Shown here in pieces: positions 24,001 through 36,500 of a stretch of 64,000 bases of DNA. Below the pieces are notes generated by a model. That model had not been told where the DNA came from, ran no database searches, and saw nothing but the letters and a program-made list of their open reading frames with translations. This DNA is from Muscardinus avellanarius. Its lineage: Eukaryota; Chordata; Mammalia; Rodentia; Gliridae. Numbering within the stretch: the first letter of the stretch is position 1; each line of letters opens with the position of its first letter. Where the stretch lies: assembly GCA_963383645.1 (NCBI GenBank), contig OY726561.1, positions 137,426,227 to 137,490,226 on the forward strand. Direction: 5' to 3'. A program made the position numbers and the translations under genes.

Positions 24001-27000
24001 GGTGGAGTGCTGGAGCTCAGGAATGCTCTTGGCTGTTTGCACACTCCAGAGGCAGTGCTTTCTTCTCTGGGGAGGGTTACCTTCTGGGGAAGGCATGGGC
24101 CAATCATCAGCCTGAAGCCAAGTGCTGGTGTTTCATGTAGATGTCCGTCCCGTATCAACAGCTCTGCTTTGTGATGGGAGGATGAGCCGCTTCACTGTGA
24201 AGAGAGCAGAGGTGGGGCGCACAAGGAGGCGCCATCCTGGCAGTGAACAGGCCCAGGGCCCTGGGGGCTTCTGTTTCCTGACTTTGGGATAAGCCTCGGG
24301 GTGCACTTGCCCTTTGACCAGGGCTCACTGGGGCCTTTGGGTGACAATTAGGTCAGGAGGCCAAGGCCCTAGGGAGGGTAGTGTAAAAAACATGGAAGGG
24401 CCAGCAGGACCTTTTGACCTTCTACCATAGGTGGAGCCAGTGAGAAGGGCCGTGTAGAGAAGAGCAGGGCTTCCCTAGACACCGAGGCTGCTGGCCCTTA
24501 ATGGTGGACTTCCCAGGCTCCAGAACCACAAGAAATAAGGTTTTGTTGTATGTAAGGTGCCTGGTCGTTATGATTTGAATTTGGAACATTCCCTAAGTCT
24601 CATTAGGTGATGCTGCAGCCAAGCTAGAGGGGCGGGTCGCTGGGGGCGTGGCCTCGGGGACTTCCTCTGTCCCTGGAGGCTCCTCTTCCTCTCTCTCTGC
24701 TCACTGGCTGCCATGAGCTGAAAGCGGCTTCTCCTCTGCTGTGCCCCGAAGCCCTACTCTAATATGACCCAGAAACTTGTGCTGTGCGTACTAGCCCAGC
24801 CTGCAGCTTTACAACATCGAGATGGATTGATTTTCATTGTTTGTTTCTTCCGATATTTCAGTAGGATTTGGGGAAGGGAGAAAACATCCTTATAATTGAC
24901 CTATTCTTTGTTTTTATCCAGGTCAGGACAGTCCAACCCGACCTTCTATCTCCAGAAGGGCTGTCAAGCATACGTGCTCAGGAAAAAGCCACCGGGCTCA
25001 CTTCTTCCCAAAGCACATAAGGTATGGCGTGTACGTTGTATGATAGATTCCTTGATGGCCAGAACATGCCTCTTAGACACACAAAACAATTTAAATAGTT
25101 TTAGCCATTGAGTAATGCACTTTATTTACTTAATGTACTTTTAAATACTTTATTGGTGCGCCATAGTCTCAATCATGGTGCAGTTCATTGGTGCACTGTG
25201 ATCATACATCACAACGGGGCTGAGAGCGATCACCACGTGCGTGCACACCGCACTTGGTGTCTCCCCCTGGGTCCCGCTCCACCTTAAAATCATCTTAATG
25301 GATACCAAATAATAGGAAACATGTTTTGTTTCTAACTAAAATTTCACTCTAAGGCGAGTGCCATGGTACACATCTGTAATCCCCCTATTGTAAGGCTGAG
25401 ACAAGACCAGACAGAACTCAATCTACTGGAGAGTATCAGAAGCACTGTGCATCCCTAGGGTGCCAGTGTAGTCATCGGTCACGTGTGGGAGGTGCGTCCG
25501 TAGCTGGCTCACCGCAGAAGGACCACTGTGGGTGGGCTTGATGTCACCGCAATGGGAGGATGCAGATTTGACTCTCTTGGTCCATCATATTTGCAGAAAC
25601 AAGAAGTTTCTTGGATGCTTAAAGATTTAAAACAAAAAATTGGAGTAAATTTATTAAATTTCACAGGGAGTGGCTGTCTCCACTTAAGCCCAAAGACTCA
25701 CACCCCAATAAATCGCTTATTTGGCTCTTCTTTTTTTTTAGGGCAGCTGGGGACCGAATCCGGGGCATCCGACATCCAACCTACACCCCTAGCCCTATTT
25801 GAGTTTTTCATTTTGAATCAGGGTTTCACGAGGTTACCGAGAGTCTCGCCAAGTTGCTGAGGTTGCCCTTGAACCTGCGATCCTCCTGTCTCAGTCTCCA
25901 AGTACTGGGGTCGCAGGCGTGCACCACCCAGCTTGGTTCTCTTGTCCATAGCATTCTGCCTGACCGCATGAGGACATGACGTGCTGCTTTCCACCCACGC
26001 ACAGTGCCACGTACCTGGGATATTTGTTTTAACACCTGGATTTTCCCAAACCTGCACTGAGAGAAGCAATGCTCCTACCCTGCCATCCCCTCCACGCCTC
26101 CCGGGCCCTTTCATTTCCCCCCCTCGCAGCTCCAGTGATTTCCTGCAGTAGGTGGTGATAAACATCTCTTTCTATAGTCATTAGTGCAGAGGGCCACCCC
26201 CTCATAGACTTGGTTTAGTGACTTCCCTGCTCCAGACTGGAGCAAGGTGACTTTGCATGTGAATGAGTTATCTTTATTTGGTCTCCTCACAGCCCTGCTG
26301 TGAGCCATGCCCTGGGTTCTTTGTAGTAGGCTGCATCCAGGGCCTGTTTTCTTCCTATAAGGGCTCCTGCTTTAGCACCAGGTGCCTTCTAGTTCTCAGT
26401 GGTTATCTCCAGCTCACAGCAGCCCTGGTAGGAAGGATCCTGTACTCCTGCCATGAAGCACTGCCTTCCTTTTCCCAGAAAGGGTGGGTGCTTCTCTCCC
26501 CTCCCCCACCACCCGCCTCCCCAGTGCCCTGTAAAGAGCACTAGTGAGCCATAGAATATATCAGAGGGACACTTACCTCCACCCCCCGCGCGCCCCGAGA
26601 TAGGAAGAATGAGAGCAGGCCATGACAGGGCACTCCCAGGGCAGAGGACGCTCTGTGATGAAACTGAGAAACCGTGTGTCCAGGGCGCAGCCTCCACCTC
26701 CCCAGAGCCAGGCTTGGGGCCTGCTGAAGTGTCCATCCTTGCGTCCCAGTTACGTCATCATATCTTAGAGCTGGCTCAGTTCAGCATTGATTACTTGAAG
26801 ACCACTGTCAGGGAAATTATTACTATTATCCTCTGCATTATTTGTTGACCTTGCTTTAAAATTGATTTCAAGCCTTAAGGGTTGACTCATAAGTAGTTAT
26901 TAAATTTCTGTTTCGAAGCCAGGTGTGGTGACGCACACCTGTAATCGCTATACTTGGGAGGCTGAGACAGGAGGATTGCAGGTTCAGGGACAGCCTCAGC

Positions 27001-30000
27001 AAGTAGTCAGATTCTCAGCAACCTAGAAGGACCCTGTTTCCAAATAAAAACAAAATAGGGCTGGGGTGTAGCTCGGAGATAGAATGTCCCTGGGTTTGAC
27101 CCCTAGTGCCCCCACCACACAAATAAAACTGTTTTTTATTTTTAATAATCCATCATCCTGTTTAGATTGATAGGGAATTCAAGGTTCAGAAGGCCTTGTT
27201 CTCCATTGGGTTCCCCGTCCCCGAGCCTTTGCTGTACTGCAGCGACGCCTCCGTCATTGGCACGGAGTTCTACGTGATGGAGCACGTGCGGGTAAGGCCA
27301 TCTTGTTCTTGCTCTGATTTTAATTTTGGAGTTAATGATTGTTCTACTCACCTGTGATATAGCTTATTCAACATTTTAGTTAAATGGTCTGCTTTGCAGG
27401 GTTAAAGTTTTGTTTTAACTGAAGCATACACAGGATGGCTGGAATGGGTTAAGAACAGTCAACAATTAGGGCGGATGGACTTTTTCTTCCGTTTTCCTCT
27501 AGGTGTCATTAAAGAGCTATCTCTCATGGCAAATTGTCCAGAAGTTTGGGATGTAACTAACACCACGTGGAAAGATCAAACTATTACCAACGATAAATCC
27601 AAATTGTTTTTTAATTTGGTTTTTGTAAAATTTAAGTCAAGAGTAGCTTTGGTCTTTTAGTTCAACTTGGTATTTCCTGCATTTTCTCTTTGACGTATAT
27701 ATTCACATATTAACCATGTGTATTCGTATATGAAAATGAATGTTTTTGTAACATGTCCTACAAAGTAGTGGTCTTGGCTGCCAGTGTAACGTGGGTACCT
27801 GTTCTGATCACTCCTACAGGGCCGGATCTTCCGAGACTTCACACTCCCTGGACTCAGCCCCGCTGAGCGGTCAGCCATCTATGTGGCCATGGTAGAAACA
27901 CTGGCTCAGTTACATTCCGTGAATATACGGTCATTGCAGCTGGAAGGCTATGGTACAGGTGCAGGGTACTGCAAAAGACAGGTAATGCATCTGTATAAGA
28001 AACGACTTTTCTAACGTTCTTGAGAATAATATATTGCACACTATTAGTTAAAAATAAACATCTATTTATTAATAAGTGTATGTTTTCTGGAAATTTGCTA
28101 TTTAACATCATCCTTCAGACTGATTTATTTTTAACCTAAAAAATATGATATTTTCTAGTTATGTCCATTTCCCTGCAAGTGACATAATTGTATTCTTTAT
28201 TGTGTGTGTATCCCATACTAATATAACCCATTCATCTGTTGATGGACATCTCACCTCAGCTGGTTCCATAGCTTGGCAATTATGAATTGTGCAGCTATAA
28301 ACATAGATATAGTGGCCTGGTTTAAATTCTTTCGGGTGGACACCTAGAAGTGGTCTTAATGAGTAATAGGGTAGGTTTATTCCGATTCTCCCGAGGATCC
28401 TCCACACTGTTTTCCAAAGTGGCTCCACTACTTTGCAATCCTCCCAGCAGTGTGTCAGCCTTCCTACTTCTCCACATTCTCACCAGCATCTGTTGTTGTT
28501 TGTGAGTTTAATGAGTGCCATTCTCATTGGAGTTAGGTGAAATCTCAGGGTAGTTTTGATTTGCATCTCTCTGATTGCTAATGACGTTGAACATTTTTTC
28601 ACACATTTGTTGGTCATTTGAATTTTTCTTTTGTGAAGTGTCTATTTAGTTCACTTGCCAGTTTTTTGATTGGGTTATCTGGTTTTTGGCCATGTGTTTC
28701 TTGAGTCCTCTATATAGTATAGATACTAGTCCTCTATCAGAAGAGTGGTTGGCAGAGATCTCCCATTCGGCCGACTCTCTCTTGTGGTTCTTGATAGTTT
28801 TCTTTGCTGCACAGAAGCTCTTCAGTTTAATTCAGTCTTACATATTAATCCTCATTTTAATTTCTTGTGCCTTTAGGGTCTCGTTGAGGGAGTTTTTATC
28901 CATTCCTATATACTGGAGTGTTGGTCCTGTGCCCTCTCCAGTAACTGCAAGGTCTCGGGTCTAATTTCCAGCCTTTGATATATCTTGAACTAACTTTTAT
29001 TCGGGGTGAGAACGTGGGGTGTATTTTCATTTTCTACAAATGGATGACCACTTTTGCCAACACCATTTGTTGAAGAGGCTATCTTTTTGTTTCAGTGTAT
29101 ATTTTTGGCCTCTTTTGTCAAAAACCAATTGGCTGTAAACGCATGGGTTTGTTTCTAAGTCTTCTATTCTCCTCCATTGGTTTATGTGTTTGGGACACAG
29201 GAGGGACTCCAGACAAAGGAAGATAAACCTTAGTGGAGTGAAGGAAGGAACCTCCCTGACGGGACGGGCTGGGAAGGGGAGGACACCTGAAGAGGGAAAC
29301 ACTTCAGTGGACGTGATGTACATACACAAACCTATCAGTGCCAGTCCCTGTGCTGAGCACGGGAAGGTGGGGAGGGAGAGAAAGAGGGAGGGAACTGGAG
29401 GAGGCCCGCTTGAGTGCTGTGCGCATGTACGTGAACTCATCAAGACGTCTAGTTACAGTGCACCAGTAAAACAATAATACCACAACTTTAGCTCTGGTTT
29501 GCTTTTGCAAACGCTTCTGTTTCACACTCTCCAGTTAATTATTTCTGCCCCCCCCCCAGTTTTCTTTTTGTCTTTTCCCCCTGTTCTGGTAGTAGAGAGT
29601 GAACCCAGGACCTCATGCATGCTAGGCAAGCACTCTACCACTGAACTGCATCTCCCGCCTCCTTTCATACGTTTTAACCTTGAGGCAGGGCCCCCTAAGC
29701 TGTCCAGGGTGTGTTCTTCCTGCTTCAGCTTCCTGAGCAGCTGGGATTAGAACCTGCCAGCGTCCTGGCTCCCAGTTTCCCTTTCTAAATTGTGCCAGCA
29801 AACATTCACTAAGCTTTTCTATGTGTTTAATATTTACTGGGTACTTTGTAAAATATTACAAAAATAGAAATAGATTCTTCCCCTAGAGACTTATAGTAAT
29901 TTTTTTTTATTTTTGGTGGTACTAGGGATTGAACCAAGGGGCATTCTACCTCCAAGTTACACCCCCCAGTCCTATTTTATTTTTTTAATTTCTCACCAAG

Positions 30001-33000
30001 TTGCTGAGGGTCTAAGTTGCTGAGGCTGGCTTTGAATCCGCAAACTGCCTGCATAAACCTCCCAAGTACAGGATCACGGAGGTATGCTGCTGCACCCAGC
30101 TCGTCATTTTTGAGAGAACTGTACATGAATCATATAATATGAACAGGAAACTTGAAATGGTGTAGAAGATGCTGTAGTCTAGTAGTAAATCATTTGGTGC
30201 TTGTCACAAGAGCTGGACTACCCAGCACGGGGAGATTGGGCGCCCTCACCTAGGAGGGACACGTCCTGGGGAAGCTGTGTCTTGCGAGGAGTATTTAAGG
30301 GGAGGTAAAATGTAGGTGATAGAGAAGAGAAAGAAGGTGGGCATTTCAGTCCAAGCAAGACCAGCCGGGTGAGGTGCTCTGTGGACCTTCTCTCTCTTCG
30401 TCTTTGCAACAACCCCGAGACACCCGTTATGACACCTGTATCATTACTTCCGTTTCGCAGATGAGGAAGCTGACCAGGCAATGCACAAATAAATACTCAG
30501 ACATCTTTTACACGTCAGTCAGGAGGACTCTAAAGATGACGGTCTTCACTCTGTGGCACCAAGTTGAGCGGCGGCAGCACATTGGGAAATGGAGAGAAAG
30601 GGAAGCAGATGTATAATATGGCTCTGCTTACTGGAGGACTCTGAGAATAAGCGGATTTATTTGCCTTTCTTTCAGGCTTATTTTGTTTTTTTCAATTTTT
30701 TTATTGGTGTATTATATTCATACATCATAACGGGTAAAATCTCGTGTAGAAATACATGCACACATCACCCAGTTAGCCCCTACCCCATCCCCACCCCACC
30801 CCTTTCCCATCCCTCCCTCCCATGCTTGGCTTAGTGGTTGACTATGAAATGGGTAAGTACATCGTGTGCTTTAGAGAGTCTCCTTCCTCCCCCTCCCATC
30901 CCCTCCTTTAGGTTGCCTTATTTGCTCGTCTATAGGATTTCCTTTTTCATCTAGAGTTCCTCCTATGACACATTTCTGCTTAGCTTTCTCATATTAGGGA
31001 AAGCATCCAATTTCTTATTTTTTGTGACTGACTAATCTCGCTTAGCATAACGTCCTCCAGTTCCATCCATTTCCCTGAAAATGCTGCAGTTGTGGTTTTT
31101 TTTTTTTTTTATGGCTGAGTAAAGTTCCATTGTGTACCTATCCCACAGTTTTGTAATCCATGCATCTGTTGATGGGCAGGGTCTTGCTAAGTTGCTGAGG
31201 CTGTCCTTAAACTTGAGATCCGCTTGACTCAGCCCTCCAAGTACGGGGATTACGGGCATGCACCACCATGTCTGGCTTGTTTGCTTTTATCTGAGAACAA
31301 TAGAATTGCACAACTTACCCTGTAATCTAATTTAGGAGACTCTGGGGGTATAGGAAAGCTTATTCAAATTAAAAATAAAAATCTCCCTTCTTCTTTTAGC
31401 CTCCATATTTCCCTTTTGCGAGTTGCCTCTTCCTTGCATTCACTCCCAGAAATGGCCTCCGCCTATTTATTTGCATGTGTGTGTGTTTGCACACGTTCTT
31501 TGTTTTTCCTTCCACAAAGTTGGATATGGCCTCCGCCTATTTATTTGCATGTGTGTGTGTTTGCACACATTCTTTCTTTTTCCTTCCACAAAGTTGTTCC
31601 TGAATAAAGCCTGTGTCACACCTCTTGATGCCGAGGCCAGTGGTTTTGTTTGCTTGTTTGTTTTGTTTTTTGGCAAGAAGCTACTCAAGTAAAATGGAAC
31701 GAGATGAAAGAGAGGCTGAAATGTTTAAGGTTCCTGGCTGATATGCGTGTCTTAGCCTGAAACGAGTTCCACTTACGAGCTATTTGTCTTGAACATTCAG
31801 GAGTAAAGCGACATGCCACATAAGTGAGTCTGACTTACTTGTAGAGCTGCCGGCCCTTGCATTCGGCTGTCAGTGCCGTCGTCCTTGTTTTTCCCTCAGG
31901 TAATGACGTGGACAAAGCAGTACCGAGCTGCCGCGCACCAGGCCATTCCCGCCATGGCACAGCTGTCTGAATGGCTGATGAGAAACCTGCCGGAGAATGA
32001 CAACGAGGAGAAGTTGATCCACGGAGATTTCAAACTAGATAACTTAGTGTTCCACCCTACGGAGGTACCGTGAGCATGTTTGTAATACCTGGGGTAGGTC
32101 GCCTCTGAGGCACAGGTGCTAAGCAGATGTCCCCAGGACACTGAAAGAGCCTGGCCCTTCCACGCATCCCTACAACACAGGGCCGTCTTTAAAAAAAACA
32201 GTCCAGCAGAGCTGGATACGTACCTTTAAAGCTGTTCTTATCTTTAATGATGTCTGATTTACTACCAGAAAAAGATTCAGAACCCTTCTGTGTATGTCAT
32301 TGCTTTCAAAGAAGGCTTTTGTCTACTACTTAGAACACGTAGCTTGACCATGCTCTTGCTCTTTCTGGTTTATTTACATTTCTTTGAGTTCATGTGTCCT
32401 GCTTCACGAGGAATTTTTAATTTGTTTATTCTACGCTCAGGGAAGACAGATTCCAGAAGCCTCTTTTGAGGTTTCAAAAGAATTGCTTGAGATCAAAGTG
32501 GACCTGCTGTGTGTAGAAACACAGTGTTATCTTTCTTTTCTCTCTCCTTCCTTCCTTCCTTCCTTCCTTCCTTCCTTCCTTCCTTCTTTCCTTCCTTCTT
32601 TCCTTCCTTCCTTCCTTCCTTCCTTCCTTTCTATTTTTTGGTTGAACCCCAGGTTATTCTACCTCTGAGCTACACCCACAGCCCCATATTTTATTTTGAA
32701 ACAGGGTCTTGCTAAGTTGCTGAGCCTGAACTCAGAGCTGCAATTCTCCTGCCCCAGCCTCCCACGCCCTAGGATTACAGGTGTGCGCCACCACACCCAG
32801 CTCACAGCGCGCTCTTTCTAAAGACTACAACAAAAGAATCGAGCTTTACAGTCCCATACGTTGTTTAGAGAAGATTTGCTGGGTCCCTTGATTTTCTCAC
32901 AGTGATGAGAGCGACTCTAAACTCACGTGCTGCGCTTCTGAGTTTCACACTCCTTCCTCCAGGAAGAGAACAGGGAGAGGATAACGATATCAGCTGCATT

Positions 33001-33476
33001 GTTGTCATGCAAAGCCGCACTGCATCAGCAGGAAGTGATGGGCCACCTGTGATCCCAGCACTTGTGAGGCTGAGACGGAGGATCCCAGGTTCAAGGCCAG
33101 CCTCAGCTGCTTAGTGAGGCTCTCGCAACTTAGTGAGAACCTATTTCAAAATAAAAAAATATACAGTAGGGCTCAGAGGTAGACTGCCCCTGTGTTCCAT
33201 CCCTAGTACCACAAAAATAAATAAACAAAAGATGAATGAACAAACAAACAAATGGCTTGTTTTTATATTCAGAAGACACAACAAGAGCTGGGTGTGGTGG
33301 CACATGCTTCTAATCCCAGCATTTGAGAGAGGCTGAGACAGGAGGATCATGGTTCGTGGCCAGTCTCAGTTACTTAGGCCTTTTGCAACTCAGTGAGACC
33401 CTGATTCAAAATAAAGAATAAAAAATAGGGCTGGGGATATAGCTCAGAGGTAGAATGCCCCTGGCTGGGTACCGCA

Positions 33477-33517
<41 letters not shown>

Positions 33518-36500
33518 AACAGCAATTAACAAACAAAACAGAAACAATGCTAGAAGACAAACAAGTACAGGGCATGACAAAACAAAAGCGTATTACTCAT
33601 ATAATGCTGTTATTTCCAGTTAACCATCTGTCCAATATTAAGAGTGCGTGCGTTCCAGCAAGTAGTTAGTGGTGCATTCCAATGAGTATTTAGTGGTACG
33701 TGTTTAAGTTTTTGGATTCTGCTATCAACTTTGTGTACTGTCATTTCAACCTGAAAAAATATATATTTGATTTACAAAAACAGATAAATTTAAAGATATT
33801 TCAGCCGTATTCATTAACAAATGCTCAAGTATATTAAAGATGACAGGCAGGGTGTGGTGGCACACACTTGCAATTCCAGTATTTGGGAGGCTGAGACAGG
33901 AAGATCAAGGGTTCAAGACCAGCCTCAGTAACTTAGCAAGGCCCTCAGCAACCTAGTGAAGACACTGGGTTTTGTGTGTGTGTGTGTGTGTGTGGTACTG
34001 GGATGGAACCCAGGGGCATTCTACCTCTGAGCTACACCCCCAGCCCTATTTTTATTCTTAATTTTGAAACAGGGTCTCACTGAGTTGCAGAGGGCCTTAC
34101 TAAGTAGCTGAGGCTGTCTGCAAACCATGATCCTCCTGTCTCAGCCTCCCGAATGCTGGGCTTACAAGCGTGCCCACCGCGCCCGGCTCTCATACTGACT
34201 TTTGATGGAAAGCATGACTTTAAGTGTATTTTATCTGTTTCCTCATGTGATTCTTTTGGATTTTAATGTGCTGAGACCCCTCTCCTTTTGTCTTGCAGTC
34301 TCGAGTCATCGCAGTACTGGACTGGGAGCTCTCGACCACTGGCCACCCCTTGTCGGACTTAGCTTACCTCTCCCTGTTCTACTTTTGGCCAAGGAGAGTC
34401 CCAGCGATGAGCCGGACTTCTCATATTCAAGAGGGCGCAGGTGCATGAGCACGGTGTTGTCTAAATTGCTGTCAACATAAAATTGATCTGTAGTACCATC
34501 GTGACTAAATATAATTATCGCGCAGTTTTAGTTGGCTTTTTGTTTTAAAATGCTTCTCATTTGTTTAATTTATTAATTTTTATGAACTTCCCATTCCACT
34601 TTTACTTATTTATGACAACATATAATCCCGTATATATAATGTTCTTTGGGGATTGCAACATTTTTGTTGTGTGGATTAAAATCCATATGTATACATATAT
34701 ATTTTTTCCTTTTTGGGGGGTATCAAGGATTGAATCTAGGGGCATTCTACTTCTGAGCTATACCACTAGCCCTTTTTTTCATTTTTGAAACAGGGTCTCA
34801 CTAAGTTGCGAAGCGTCTCCCTCTGTTGCTGAGGCTGGCCTCAAGCCTCCACCCTCCTCTGTCAGCCTCCCAAGTGCTGGAATCACAGGCATGCGCCACT
34901 ACACCCAGCTAACGGTTACATTCTCTTTTATGTATATATCCCACATGATAACATTTTCAACTAGCTACCCATTATATTTTTAATTCCAGTTTATAATATG
35001 TGTTATTTTTACAGGAATACCGTCCATGGAAGAACTGATTTCAATATACTGCCGCCGCAGGGGAATTAGTCCTGCTCTTCCTAACTGGAATTTCTTTTTA
35101 GCCCTTTCGTATTTTAAACTGGCTGGAATAGCACAGGTAACGCACCGTTTCAAACACGTGTCTCACTGTGGGTCTCTAATGCCCTGCTAACAGCATTTCC
35201 TGTCCCCGGGACCTTATATTTTTGTCCTTAGACCATTTTAGTTTTCATAATGACAAGTATGAGATATGGTAGAATATAAATAGAAAATCAGCAAGGCCTG
35301 GTGAACACGCTTGTGATCCCAGCATTCGGGAGGCTGAGACAGGAGGATCGCGGTTCATGGACAGCCTCAGCTACTTAGTGAGGCCCTCCGCAGCTCAGTG
35401 AGACCCTGCTTCAAAATGAAGAATAAAAAATAGGGCTGAGAGTGTCGCTCAGAGATAGAATGCCTCTGGGTTCTATCCACAGTATCAAGAAAGGAAGAAA
35501 GAAAGAAAGAAAGAATTAATTTATGGGATAGGACTTTAGAGAGAGAGAAATGTATGAAGCAGAGGCACCACTTTTTTATATAATACACTCATGAGAGGGA
35601 GGGTGAGAGAGAGGAGGGCATTTCCTGACAGGGCAGAGCGAAGCCGGCGAGAACCGGCCATTTCCTGACTGTCCAGGTGAAGCCAGGCCAAGTCTTCCAT
35701 CTCTGCTGCAGACTGACCGTCGCTTTGTAAGCAGGGCTGAGGAGGGGGTCCCGGGGAGCCGGGACCTGCTGAGCATCCTCCTTCCCCCCGGGGCCCTCTA
35801 TGGCGTCTTGCTATCTTGTTTTTGAGCCAATGATGAGTAAAATTTTGTGTTTTCTAACAGTCATATTTACGTGATATATTTTTAAAGGAAATTGACCCTC
35901 AATTTGTTTTTATCCACTTATATTTTAATCTAAACAAACGCCTCATTTATACCGATCCCATGTCCAGTTGCTTTGAATCTTAAGGGGTTTACGACATTGG
36001 GATGCTTCATCAAGACTAAGACTTAGGGTGTCCTCATTCGAGTCACCCCTCCATGCCAGTCTGGTATGGAGCTGTACCGATACTCTGTATTTCTATCTTT
36101 CTAATAAACTTCTTTAAATCTTCAAAAAAAGACTAAGACTTAGAGAAAGAACAATTAATAAAAGATTTTAGAAACAAAAACGAATAGGAAATGAAAAAAA
36201 ACCATGCTAGAGGCACGACAATACCTGATTTCAAATTATACTATACAGCTAGAATAATAAAAACTGCATGCCACAGAAACAAATGATTACACTTAAGAGA
36301 CCATCGATTTTTGACAAAGGTACCAAAAACAGACACTGAAAAGACAATCTTTTCAACAAATGGTGCTGGAGAAACTGGTCATCCATTCGTAGAACAATGG
36401 AATTTGACCCCGCTCTCTCAGCCTGCACAGGTATCAACTCAAGATGAGTCAAAGACCTGGAAATTAGACCAGAGACTTTTAAATTACTATAAGACGGGGT

